Shown: positions 22,641-33,948 of the stretch, piece by piece
How positions within the stretch are numbered: position 1 is the stretch's first letter
How the letters are laid out: every line of letters starts with the position of its first letter
NCBI GenBank assembly: GCA_008933995.1
Contig: WARS01000071.1
Span: 2,219,047-2,283,046 of the forward strand
Reading direction: 5' to 3'
DNA length: 64,000 nt
Source of the DNA: Datnioides undecimradiatus
Lineage: Eukaryota; Chordata; Actinopteri; Lobotiformes; Datnioididae
Program-made: the position numbers and the translations under genes
Notes under the pieces: model-generated
What the model was told of the DNA's origin: nothing
Seen by the model: the letters and a program-made list of their open reading frames with translations, nothing else
Database searches by the model: none

Positions 22641-23438
22641 CAGACGGTTATGGTTCGCTGTCAGTATGATTGTGTACAGTTCCTGTGAAGTTACATCTGT
22701 ACAAACCAATTAGTTTGCTGCAGCTACTCGATGCGGCGCATATAAATGTGTTCATTTTCCTTTTATTGTCTTATTTTGTTTGAGAGGAACAATTCTATGA
22801 ACTTACATTGCCTTAAATATCAAGTGAAGTCTGTTACTGAAGCTCGCTCTCCGGCTGGATAAAATGTGTTCTAGTTTCACTGGTGCTTCGCTGTTAGTTT
22901 ATACTAGTCCAGATCGGTATTCATGACGCCTCTGAGGACAGGAGTCATCAGCAAACCAGAGAACAGCTCAATTCTGAGTTTCTTAAAATAGCTGTCTTCA
23001 GCCTTAAACTAAGGGTTTAATGACTTTATAAAAGGTTAGCGCTAAATCCAGTTTGAAGGGGTTGGAAACTTTGTACAATATTAATATTAATCAGTTTGAT
23101 TCTTTCTTTTGTGGCATGTAAACGTAACCAACACCTGCTCAAATGTAAAGTGAGATGATGTTTAAAATGTGGATTATACCATGGTCATAGAGAAGAACTC
23201 ATTTAGGTGCATCAGTGGTTCAACCACTATTGGAAATCAGTCCATCAAGTACTTATAACTGCATGTATCCATGGCGACAGTGAATCCAACAGTATCTATG
23301 GAAAGGTTGACTGTCATTGGTGAAATGCAGTGGGTTACATTGATTAATTACCCACTGTGCAAACCCTGACACATGATCTTCAGAGCCCATTGTCAATAAC
23401 TGAATGATGTACAGTTGGAAGCCCTTTGCTTCTGCAGA

Positions 23439-23456
23439 ATATATATATATATATAA
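23439..23456. repeat. (AT)n microsatellite
   Basis: A short AT dinucleotide run after GCAGA. Confidence 0.9.
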
Positions 23457-25220
23457 TATTACAATGCATTTACCTCACAGATAAAACAGTGGATGTAACC
23501 CATTGTTTGTGGACCACAGTTCTGGGATTTTGGCAGCCGTGTTGAGTTCAGCCACTCTCAGCAGTGAGAAGGAAGCCACTACACACCAATGTGTGAGAGG
23601 TTCACACATTGGTGCTGGTTGTCAAATTAAATTCAAAATATCCATTTAAATCATTTTCTGTGACACAGGAAAGGATAAAAACATCATTCATGACCAAACC
23701 TACTCCAGATACATGTTTAATTAACTCAGTCCGGTGAAACTGCTAATTGCACAAACAAAACTCCCTTTTTTACCTCAGGTTGCCTTGTCATAAGTGTAAT
23801 AATACACTCCAAGGTGTCCTAAAGTAGAAAATAGTGAACTCCCCATATCGAAACCATTATCAGCTCAAACGTGAAGGTGCAAATCAATGAAATTTGGGAT
23901 TTTAGAGCACTGCTGGGGATAAAGAATCAGGAAGTGACTTTGAATTTACTTTTTTTTTTCCAATATAAATCTAGTGTCATGAGATTGTCTCAGTTATAAC
24001 AGATCTCTGAGTGTGACTGGAGCTCTACATTTACGCCTTTCCTCTGGTATCTGCTGATCGAGTCCGTACGCTCCTGTTCCGAGACGGTTTTATGAATACC
24101 GGTCGCCTTTTGTACAACCTAGCAGACTTTGTGTAGGAAAAATGGCCAGAGCATCGGGGACGCTGGCTTCGACGAGGCGTGCTATAACGCAGCTGTGAGG
24201 CTCTTTGTGCTTAACCGTCACTGTTAAACTGAAGACGCAACGATATTTTGTATAACTGTTTGGTGTTTTTTTGTAGCACAAATCTACATAAAGGGGTCTC
24301 AGACAGGGCGGATCCTCCTGTTTAACAAAGCAGAGCGGGCGAAGTTACACCATGTTAGCTCTGTGTACGCGTTCTGTTTGAGTATCACGTGTAAAAGTAT
24401 AAAAACATGATTCTGATCATCATTTAACGTCTGACCTCTTTCTCTTGTTACTCTCGTGTGTATAAATAAATAAATAAATCTATTCCTCGCCAACCGTAAC
24501 GGTACGTATTGTTGCCTCCGTGCATCCCAACGCAGGGAGATTCCTTTCATTCGTTTACATTTTACAGACCACATGAATGTCAAATTTTAAAAAAACTGTT
24601 GAAAATCCAAATCTAGGGAGAGAAAAAAAAACATTACAATGTTGTTGTTGTTGTTATTACTATTATTGCTATCAAAAGAGATAAAACAGTGTCGCATTAG
24701 TGTTTATTTTGCCGTGCGGGAGACTGTCTGGTATGTATCTATATGTATTAATTGTGGACTGCATTTTGCCGACTGCCCGAGCCATGAAATGAAACAGCTC
24801 TCGAAGCCCGAAACAGCAGGAATTTAGTGTTTCAGCAGGAATTGCTGCTGTCTTTAAAAACCTCACATCACCTGCTCTCAACCATAAACCCACCAACAGG
24901 ATACGGCCGTGAAAACACAACGTAGAGAACGTTTCTTATCTGAGCGTGGAGCTCGGGGCTAAGTCAGAGCATAAAGTAAAGTAATTATATCCATTTGATG
25001 CATTGTGGTCGCGGTTTGATTTGATTTGATTTAACTGTTGGCGTCAGGTGACGGAGCTGTTTGGATCACATGACTCTGGCCATCGCTACATAAACTTACT
25101 TGTTCCTGTTCTGCAGATGGCATACTGAACTACCATGCTAGCTGGCTTGTTGTCAATGCATAGAGACTTTTTGCTGAAGCTTGAATTTTAAATTGTATAT
25201 TTTTCTCTGCATATGAAATG

Positions 25221-25231
25221 AATAAATAAAT
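25221..25231 (+). terminator. Candidate poly(A) signal cluster for a long oprl1 transcript
   Basis: AATAAATAAAT contains two overlapping AATAAA hexamers after a T-rich stretch (TTGTATATTTTTCTC). It is the most convincing + strand signal within 7 kb of the oprl1 stop. Whether the transcript reaches it is unknown. Confidence 0.25.
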
Positions 25232-26640
25232 GATGGCCAACTATGACCCGGCGCTTTATTGTTATTGGGTTTTATGGGATAAATCAGTTTGTATTTAAGT
25301 TATAACGATATTTACGTAAATGTGTGACCAAATTACGGCGAGAAAAACATCTTTAAATGCTCCTTCTTTGCTGTTTGCGGCATGAAATCAGTGGGTATTT
25401 AGATTTTTTAAAATAAAGCGTTGTATGCTAATCTTCTAAGCTACCTCTAGTTTTGTAAGCAGATCTTTTTACAAATATAAAATTAAAATAAACAACGTAA
25501 AAAATCTAAAAAAACAGTTTAGATAAAGACCTAAAATCTAAGAGGTTTGATTGGATTAAAAATGACCAAAACTTATTAGTTAGCCAAAAACGGATGCAGC
25601 TAGCTGTTAGCTTGGCTAGTTAGCTTGCTAGCATTCTCACTTATTTCCAAACAGCTCGCTAGGTTTGTTTTCAGCAGCAAAAACAGCAAAGAAAAGGAAC
25701 AAAATGTGATTTTATTGTCATTTGCAGGGTTACGTCGACTTTGCTTTGTTAAATTTTGAAAACTGACCAACCCAGGCCTCACTGTGTTCTGCTTGCGCCA
25801 CAACTTTGAACTTTAGATCGACATTTTTTAGCTTTAACTTCATTTCGTTGTCTTGAACAATGACAATAAAGTGCTCTCAGTTGTCTTTGAAGTGTGCCAG
25901 CGTGAGTCAGCGTGACAGGGAACAACACCAAGACCTTCGAACTGAAACTGAAGTACCTTTTACCATACATGTCTTATACTGTATCTCACGCTGAACTCAC
26001 TGTACCTTGTTGAAAAGTACATCTGAGTGGTTCCTTTGTGTCTTCAGATGTTCCTGTCATTCTAAGCATTAAGACAAGAAAGCTTTCAGACGCGCATCAA
26101 GGCTGACGGACAGCTACAAAAGAGTGCTGGTGTAGGAGGCTGAGGAGGACACAGGGGAGGAGGCGGAGGAGGAGGACTGCCATCAACTAAAACATGTCAG
26201 ACATCAGTCTTAGTCACATAAAGCTGAGCACTTTGCACGTGTATCCCTTTCAGAATGACTCACAGTCTTTCTACAATACCCTCAGTGTGTTTTGATTTAA
26301 TATCAGTAGTGTGTGCATGTCCTCCGCGCTGCGCACAATGTGCTCAACAACCGTTTTGTACTCTGAAATAATGTTGATCCAACATCAACAACAGCCCGAC
26401 TGAGAAATAAACAGTGTTTCTATTCATTTTCCCTCTATTTGAGATGAACATGTGTCGCCATGAGCGGAGGTTTGTGTATGTAAACATGGAAAATTTCGCT
26501 CAAGAACGAAAGTGCAGCAGTGTGACAATAGAAGCATTCATATATGTATTATATTGACTTATCCCCATCAGCATCAATCCCACCACTGGAAAGACCAACA
26601 ACATAAAGGCATTAAATTGATCCCATGCTATGCTATAAGT

Positions 26641-26710
26641 CATTGTTATTATTATATTTATATTTATATATATTTATATTATATATAAATATATATGATA
26701 TATGAAATAT
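26641..26710. repeat. AT-rich low-complexity tract
   Basis: About 70 bp made almost only of A and T, with TATATTTATA and ATATATAAAT words. It can fold on itself but has no defined unit. Confidence 0.8.
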
Positions 26711-27760
26711 GTGATCCGTGAGCTCCAGAGGGGTTAGGACGCCATGGTTGGACACACTTAAAACTGCAGCAGGTTGCTGCACAGTCAGGGAAAACTACTA
26801 CTATGACCACACCGGGACACATTATCAGCTGTGTCAGTGACGACAGTTAGGAGCTAGAATTAGATTTTACAACACGAATCTCCCTTTGGTACACTGACGA
26901 CTTCAAGACAGCTAGCGTTAGCTTGTAGAGCTGATGAAATATGGTGTCGTCGTGTGTCAAAAGGGACTGTCAGGACTAAACAATAAAGTTTTAGTGTTTG
27001 ATTAATCTGGATTTAAAATATAACAATACATCGCTTAAAACTCATATTTGTGTCGTGACCATTGCCTGATCAATGTTTTCTAGTTCATAATTAACTAAAC
27101 ATTCTTCAATTAAGCTATTATCAATCAGATTAAGCTGTACTTAGCTTATATTTAATATATAACAGACTGGCTACATTTAATAAATTATCTCATGTCACTT
27201 CTGAAAACTTTTCTTTTTAAAAACGACTTTCAGACATTTATTTCTCCACTTTAATAATTAGCAAATGTTTCTTTTTTTCTGTTTTATTATTATTATTTTA
27301 TCATTCTTGCTGATTGTCTTAATGATTTTATTTTCCTCCAGGTTTTTATTTTAACTTCTGCTTTTATTCTTAATATTTGAATGTTAATCCTGTTTTTAAA
27401 ATCTGTTATAGCACTCTGTTAAGACCCGAAACACCCAGTGACACTGGGAACATCACTGACGATGTGTCCAGGTTGCACCACAGGTGTATCTCCGCTAATT
27501 AAAAAATATATATATTAAATGGCTCTTACTGAAAAATCAATAAAATTTTAATAAAAAGAGTTTTTTCATAAATACAGTTTGACCTTTTCAAATAGTTTTT
27601 TACAGTTGCTGGTGATGGCTTTTGAAGTACTTGTGAGCAGGAAAAGGTTAAAGCAGTTTCCCAGTGTTGCCCTTTCAGCAGTGAAGGTCGTCTGTGTTCG
27701 GCCTTCATGTCTGTCTAAAGTGACTAAAAGTGGCCCAGTCGCTCATTTACATTGGATATT

Positions 27761-28110
27761 CATGCTCCCCAGAGGATGATCCCAGTAAACCCTTGATTTT
27801 TCCCACTGGCACCACCTTTAGGACAAAATTCGGATTTGTATTTTAGAAACATCAAACTTAAATCTTGAAATATTACTATTATAACTGTGATCATGCTCCC
27901 AGAGGATGAACCGATTTGATTTTAAGGTAGTAGAGTTTCCTCTGACGCCACCACAAGGGTCACAATATTGTCTTTACACACAAACTATGTCAAAAAGTAT
28001 TTAACCAACTGACTTGAAATCAAATCAGTGTAGTCGTGGCTCCCAGAGGATGAACCACCTTGATTTCAATGACACCCAGACACACCCCTTATGTTTTAAT
28101 TTAATTACTC
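27761..28110 (+). repeat. 'CAGAGGATGA' teleost repeat, three tandem modules
   Basis: AGAGGATGA starts at 27771, 27901 and 28045, each preceded by (T)GCTCCC or GGCTCCC and followed within 50-60 bp by a GCCACCA/GACACCC-like word. Module lengths are about 130 and 144 bp. This matches a dispersed fish repeat that itself consists of tandem modules. Confidence 0.6.
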
Positions 28111-28639
28111 ATGAAACTCTGAAATGCTTACCATATAGTGCACTTTACTGGATTGGCTGCTACATAACATTTAATTAATTTAAAAAGCCTATTTTTTATA
28201 TATAATTTAACCATTTTTACTGAATTTTCCCTTTTTGGTTTGTAACATTTGAAGCTTGCTTATTAATTGATCACTGCTCATTTCTTGATTGCTGTTTGTT
28301 TCGCATTGATTATGCTACGAATGTCGCTAATTCCTCAACTATCATTAGCTCAAATGTACCTAAAGTCTTTTCAGAGGATTTACTGACAATAAGACAAAAA
28401 CAGAAACGCATCAGACATCGACTTCATCACCTCATTTACCTTCACTGCAGAGAGAAACAGGCATTTGCTCCTGAATTCAAAGAGACTGTCCTTTCAGGAA
28501 AAATGACAACAATTAAAAAAAGCAGCTTACACCTCATTTTTCACGTTAAAACCCAGTTTGACCTGCCAGAGGCATCTCTTTTATCCAAAATCTCACTCGT
28601 AACAGGTCCTTAAACGATTTCACAGCAGCTATTTTTAAT

Positions 28640-29150
28640 AAAAACCCTCCCTCTCGCTCTTTTGTCCTTCAGCCTGTCTGCGTCTGTTCCCCTCAGCTGT
28701 GTTTACTGAAATTAACTTGCATGGCAAACAAACTCGAGCGCAGGGTGAGGACAAGGGCGTCCTCTTGTCTTCGCTTTGCAAGAGGAAGTCCTTGCACCTT
28801 TTGTCGTCCTCACCCATCCATCTCTTGCTCGGTCTCCTCCCCCCCTCCTCCTTTCATTACATAACAGCTCAGCTCTGTCCTTTTTCAACTTCTCTCCAGC
28901 TTTCATCCAAACTTCTCACGCTGCCCCCACCCACACCACTCTCAGACTTCCCTTTCCTCGCCTCCTCGTCTTTTTCAGTTTTCACTATTTCTCTCGATTG
29001 TTTCTACCTGCTTCTTCTCTCCGCTGTGAGAGCCTTTGTCTCCTCTTCCATTTATCCCATGACGAACTCCTCCAGTGCACTCCTGGCTCTCTGCAGCCCT
29101 CTTTTACCTCCCACTCTCCTGTTCATTTACCTGCACCTGTCCATTAAGTA
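28640..29150 (+). repeat. Pyrimidine-rich low-complexity block
   Basis: About 500 bp with + strand C/T bias and short C runs (CCTCCCCCCCTCCTCC near 28840). The 150- and 123-codon frames in two registers are a product of the bias; neither resembles a known protein. Confidence 0.6.
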
Positions 29151-29231
29151 GACCCTTTTACCCTAAGTGCCTGCTTTGAGCGTACACTTTATTAATATTG
29201 TAACTTTTTCTGAAAATAGTCCACATGTATT

Positions 29232-29283
<52 letters not shown>

Positions 29284-29302
29284 AATATATATACACACAC
29301 AC
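29232..29302. repeat. Compound (TA)n-(GT)n-(TA)n-(CA)n microsatellite
   Basis: A 70-bp nearly pure alternating purine/pyrimidine tract: TA run, then about 30 bp of GT, a short ATAAATATATAT, then ACACACACAC. The GT and CA arms are complementary and can form a hairpin. Confidence 0.92.
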
Positions 29303-31789
29303 AATTTCAGCTATTTAGTCGCAGCGCTCCACCTGCTCACACACACTGGGCACATTCAGGGGGCAGGTTATGTTTTGTTGTTGAAAGACTGAACGAACTG
29401 AACAACAAAATATGGCATCCGTCTACGTCCTGTCGTTAGTGTTTGATCTACAACTCTACAAAGTCATTGTATGCATGCACTTTTAATGGACACACATTAA
29501 TGGGGTGCAATTGTCCCATATTGTGCATCGTAACCCAATTCCAGACTAAAGGCTTCCTCAGTGCAGTGCAGTTTCAAAACCACCTGTCTTCAGTAGACAT
29601 TCAGAAAGCAAAATATAGGAAAACAGGGTTCAATTTCACTTCATGGTGCATCCCATGTTCAGTTTCCAGAGTCTGAATTTGAGTTCTTCCTCTTGTTTTC
29701 CCTCTCCAGGTGTATTCACATGTTACAGTGGCATTGTTTGTGGGTGTTGGTTGGAGAACAACGATGCTTTGGTGAGGGTTTTGTTATCTTTAAGTGCAAA
29801 ATTTGGATTTGGGAGTTTTGTCGTCATTTAGGAACGATCATTGTTCCCTTGTGGAAGGAACTGGAGACCAACAGTTATCTCTCATTGCACCTGCAGCACC
29901 AAGGTTGAATAAGTTGGCAACGAAGCTGCAACAAAGAAAAGCAAAAGCTGCTGCAGCCGGCTCATTTAATTTGCTCTGATTTCACTGTCTTACCACAAGA
30001 TTTGCATATAAATCTTCTTCAAACCCAAATCCACCAATGAGCCCAATTATGCCTGAATGAGGCAAATGCAACCTGTGTTTAACCCGGGTCAAGAGCTGAG
30101 CTGGACGACCCGTTTGACCCCTCAGCTGCACTGCTGACTGCGTTTCAAAGGTGTTTGCGGGCATGGGACAACAAAAACAACCAAGCAGTCGATACGGACT
30201 CTAAAAGCTGCATTACTGGCTTTTATTGACGAGCAGGAAACACGGCGAACACGCTGAGCTGAAAGAAACAAAAGCCTGAAATATTGATCTGTTTCTTTTT
30301 ATACATTTATTGTTCGATGTGTGGGAGGGAGAGGAATGTGAAAGAGGTATACAAGAGAGGGAAGTCATAACAGAGAGAAGCAGATTTGTCATTTAAACTT
30401 GTTTTCTATTCATAACCTATGGTAATAACCTGGTTTAAGCTTAATTAACCTTTTAAGTATGAGTTAAGTTGAGGGGTTTTTAAATGGTTAGAATAGCCTG
30501 AAGAGGAGGCAGACGAATCCTGCCATGTTATATTTAGCTCATGTTTTAAATTAAAACACACAGCAGCTTGTTTCTTTCTTTTGGAGCTGGCGGTGAGCGA
30601 TTTGAGTGCAGCTGCTTTGACCAGGCGACCGGAGGGAACAAACATCTCCACTCCGCTCACACGCTCTTGGTCCGCGCCGACTCTTGAGGGAAATATTCGT
30701 CTTTTCGTCCGCAGCCTCCACCTGCTTGTTGCAAACTTCGCCCGTGTGCTATTTGATGCCAGGCAGGTATTGCAGAGCAGGTTTATCGGCGCTTATCTGC
30801 AGAAAACAGCTGCCTGCTGCTGCTGCTGGCGCTGATGAGAGCCGAGGCTGAACCTTTCAGTAAACCGAAACAAAGAGCTGACAGGCCGGGAGGCCGGTTG
30901 ATCCAATAATGAAAGAGAACAATGATAAGAAACATTCAAAATCAAGAATCATCCATGACATTAAATGGCTTGAAGGACGCTGACAGCACGTTTCATATTA
31001 TAGTTTGCACACCTACACATTCAAATTCTTCTCACACTCACTCGTAGGACTTTTCCCCAGAGGGCCAGTGTGACCATCATCATAAACGTCTCTCGTCCAT
31101 CTGCAGATATGATGGAGAGTGAAACATTTCCATAGTAACGAACTGGGCTTTGACCTCCACGGTTGGGGTCGTGAACTCCAAAATTATTTTCTTTGCAAAA
31201 CCCGTGACTGATGGCCGCGGCCAAATGTCGCCCGATTGATTGGCGGCAATTTGTATTCAAGCCGTACGAGTCACTGCTGCAGTGGCGCCGACCGACCTTT
31301 GACCTTATTGGGCTGCAAATGAATGAACACTGGAAAGGATACAACAACATATAAACACGCAACGGCTGCAAAGCTTTGCAGAAAAGTCGCCGTAAACCAA
31401 CAAAACAAATAAAATTTAGCTTAAATAAGAGACGATCACAGGCCAAACCACACACTTTACAACTCAGACCAAGATTTAACTAAAACCTGACAGAGTCAAA
31501 GACAAGAAGAGGACGACAAGACCCGTCAAATACAAAAGCAGGGGTAAATACAGCAGATGTGAATATTACGATTTAATCTCTGACGAATGATTAACTGCAC
31601 GGTTCTCACTCAGTTACTCTGCAATTTGAAGGCGGCGGGGAAACAAACGAAGCTGAAATCCAGTTTGCACCCAGTCTCCAGCCGGTTACCGCTGAGCGTC
31701 CCCGGCAGCGTGGCGTCGGACAGATGAGTTGTCTTACAGGGATAATTCATGGGAAGACTGAAGAGCTAACGATGAAGCCGGTGATCTGA

Positions 31790-31895
31790 GTTAGCGACTG
31801 TAGCTCAAAGGTAGACCAGGCTGATTCGGTCCTGATCAGAGGATTCGAACCCCGCCCTCTCCCGGCTTTATGTCAAAACACCAAACCCCAACATG
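31790..31895 (+). mobile_element. tRNA-derived SINE fragment
   Basis: TGTAGCTCAAAGGTAGACCAGG at 31799 is a Pol III A-box and GGATTCGAACCCC at 31841 is a B-box, at tRNA-like spacing. GGCTTTATGTCAAAACACCAAACCCC follows, as in the teleost SINE family that continues '...ATGTCGAAGTGTCCTTGGGC...GAACCCC'. The 3' body is truncated. It is not a functional tRNA gene: no intact cloverleaf or 3' acceptor pairing is apparent. Confidence 0.65.
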
Positions 31896-32193
31896 CTCCT
31901 GTCTCAGCCACAGTGTGACATCACTGCATAGCATCGAGGCAATAAACAGTTGTACCTGCAGTATGTTCGCACTCCAGCGACCGTTGCTCCTTATTATATG
32001 TGCCTCCGCCGTCCCTGCGTGCGTGGGCTTCCCCAGAGCACACACTGGGAGGTTGTGCATGTGACTCAGCCAATGATGTCACATGACCTTGGCTCTGTTT
32101 GAGAACGATAATGGCAAAGCCCAGTTGACGCCATGAGGCAATTACAGCAATACAATTACACTGAAATCATTTCCAGGCAGCGAAGGAGGTGGC

Positions 32194-32224
32194 GGGGTGG
32201 GTGGGTGGGCTGGGGGTGAGGGGG
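32194..32224 (+). other. G-quadruplex-prone G-run cluster
   Basis: GGGGTGGGTGGGTGGGCTGGGGG followed by TGAGGGGG: six G3+ runs with loops of 1-3 bases on the + strand. Confidence 0.7.
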
Positions 32225-32447
32225 CACTCATTTATCCCTGCGCGCACACAAACACACACACGCCCGCATACAAATATAATTATCTCCATCGTCATCGCAC
32301 ACACACAGACCTTCACATTCAAACAGAAGCCATAAACATACATTTGCATAGATGTAACTGATGCAAAGCCACGTCTGCGTCCACGCAAACGCTTAATCCG
32401 ACCGCCACGCCAGCCTCACGCAGACGCATCCTCATACCTATCAGCAA

Positions 32448-32772
32448 CTAATTAGTGACCGTGCAATCAGCAGGTCTAGAAATAGAAGCAGCTATGTCTA
32501 ATTAACAATAATTAGAGGCAGCGGGAGGAGAAGAGATGATTAATGGTGAAAGACAAAATGGAAGGAGGCGGAGAGACGGGTGGATGGAGAGGAAGACGGG
32601 CGGTTCAGTGTTCGTCCTGACGGTGTGCGTCCGGGCCGTTTCTTCTATTAAACATTATTTGCCCCAGGAAATGTGTTCTATTGCCCTGATAGCACACTAG
32701 CCGAGAGCAGCGGAGCAATTAGCAAGAACAACAACAACAACAAAGACGGTTGATTGTTTCCATCGCTAATTA
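32448..32772. promoter_or_regulatory. Candidate enhancer: cluster of TAATTA homeodomain cores
   Basis: TAATTA occurs at 32449, 32499, 32509 and 32767, with CAATTA near 32716. The two central copies form a closely spaced TAATTAACAATAATTA. The stretch lacks recognisable repeats and looks unique. Clustering suggests a homeodomain-bound element, but TAATTA is common in AT-rich DNA, so confidence is low. Confidence 0.25.
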
Positions 32773-33119
32773 TCATGTTTTGCATCCAACAGTTTTTGTG
32801 ACTGATCAGACGAGGGCGGCGGACTCATGGAGCGATTGATCCGTGATCCTCCGTCAAACTGCTCCCCTTCGGTTTTGTTGCACCTGCAGCCTGCTCTGTT
32901 TGTGGGCCCTGGTGTCTCTCAGTCTGCCTGTTTTTATGGGACCAGCCTGCAAAACCTGTCGCAAAGCTCCTCCGATCGTAACTCTCCACGTTTAGCGGCG
33001 GCCTAACAGCTGTTTCTGAAGACAGAAGAGAAAAAAGAGTCACTGTAGCGCTGGGTTATAGTACGTCAGATCAATACCATGATCGTTTGCTCAAATCACA
33101 ATGAATAAATGTCAATAAA

Positions 33120-33440
33120 TCTTGGAATGTACCGATGTTCCTAAACGCCTCATTTGCTGGTTTTAACCAGGGGGCAAACTTAAAACCTGCAGCTCCCTGA
33201 GTGTCCACCAGAGGCTCCAGCAGCGAGTCAGTCCCCATAGACCCCCATGTTAAAATGCAGCAGTAAACATGTTTACAGCCTGGTACAAACAACGGTTTGG
33301 TCTCTGCAGCTAGTTTCCCCGTTCATGACGACTGTACGGGCTGAATTTATATAGAACTCACTCCTTTAAATCAGATTAACACCTGAAGTTATGCAGAATG
33401 AAGGGGCGGGGCTTCTTTGACTGACAGCTATCCACCAGCT
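33120..33440. repeat. Teleost interspersed repeat ('CCCATAGACCCCCATGTTAAA')
   Basis: CCCCATAGACCCCCATGTTA, AACATGTTTACAGCCTGGTA, GGTTTGGTCTCTGCAGCTAG and CCCCGTTCATGACGACTG, then ATTCTGCATAAC-type and GGGGCGGGGCTTCTTTGACT words, occur in the order of a dispersed repeat I recall from many teleost genomes. The class (probably a non-autonomous DNA element) is uncertain. Confidence 0.55.
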
Positions 33441-33696
33441 GCCACGCGTCATTCAACACCACCAACACCTATTTGCCCATTCTTGGATTAGCAGGGCGTT
33501 AGATGTCGACGCTGTCAAACTGCTAATGACCTTCTGTTCTTACAAATGCTCCTCCTGCACAAACATCTGACCTCGCTTCTTCCTTCTTGTTAATCCCATA
33601 CTGGTTCACACTATTTAGATTACCTTAGTTTAACCTCTTCCCTGATTCTGACCCTGCATGACCCTGCTTTATCCCGATTCCTCCGCTGGTGCCGTC

Positions 33697-33948
33697 ATGC
33701 CGGTGGCTCTCTGCTTCAGTCTTTTCCTGATGTTAGCCTTTGCTAAAATTGAACATTCACGCATCCTTGAATCCAGTAAAACACATTTAGCTCAAGTGAG
33801 ATTTACAAAGGAATCATCACTGCGAGAGACAGCAGCAGAACAACTCCCTACAGTTCGACGAGTTCCCGTCCACCTGGTTTTTGTTGATCATGCTGGTTAT
33901 AGCAGTATGTCTCAGTCTAAAGAGCCTGGACTGGACTTTAATCTCTGA
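33697..33948 (+). CDS. Unrecognised 83-codon ORF with signal-peptide-like start (doubtful)
   Basis: The frame begins MPVALCFSLFLMLAFA, which looks like a signal peptide with small residues near a possible cleavage site. A polar 65-residue region with one dibasic RR follows, and the frame ends in a stop. G is at -3 of the ATG. A secreted small peptide is conceivable, but no homology is recognised, no splice or promoter context is evident, and the frame could easily be chance. Confidence 0.12.
   Translation: MPVALCFSLFLMLAFAKIEHSRILESSKTHLAQVRFTKESSLRETAAEQLPTVRRVPVHLVFVDHAGYSSMSQSKEPGLDFNL

Larger units (their letters stand above)
18687..25240 (+). other. oprl1 downstream region, possibly 3' UTR then intergenic
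   Basis: No coding exon is visible. Just after the oprl1 stop the sequence is G/C-homopolymer rich (18787-18850 and 18920-18930), then becomes AT-rich. Possible polyadenylation signals on the + strand include AATAAA near 20619, 20775 and 21121. The best-looking one is the AATAAATAAAT at 25221-25231, which follows a T-rich stretch. Vertebrate opioid receptor transcripts often have long 3' UTRs, but the end cannot be placed from sequence alone. A hAT-like MITE (20112-20406) and a G4-prone run (20012-20039) lie inside. Confidence 0.4.

Noticed and set aside
27761-28110. CRISPR-like array from regularly spaced repeats
   Set aside because: Module spacing is 130-144 bp with diverged copies, in vertebrate DNA; it is a dispersed fish repeat.
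28699-29151. 150-codon frame with hydrophobic stretches as a membrane protein
   Set aside because: It sits in a pyrimidine-rich block where a second register is also open for 123 codons; no domain or conserved motif.
31790-31860. Functional tRNA gene
   Set aside because: A- and B-boxes are present, but the arms do not pair into a cloverleaf and the sequence continues as a SINE body.
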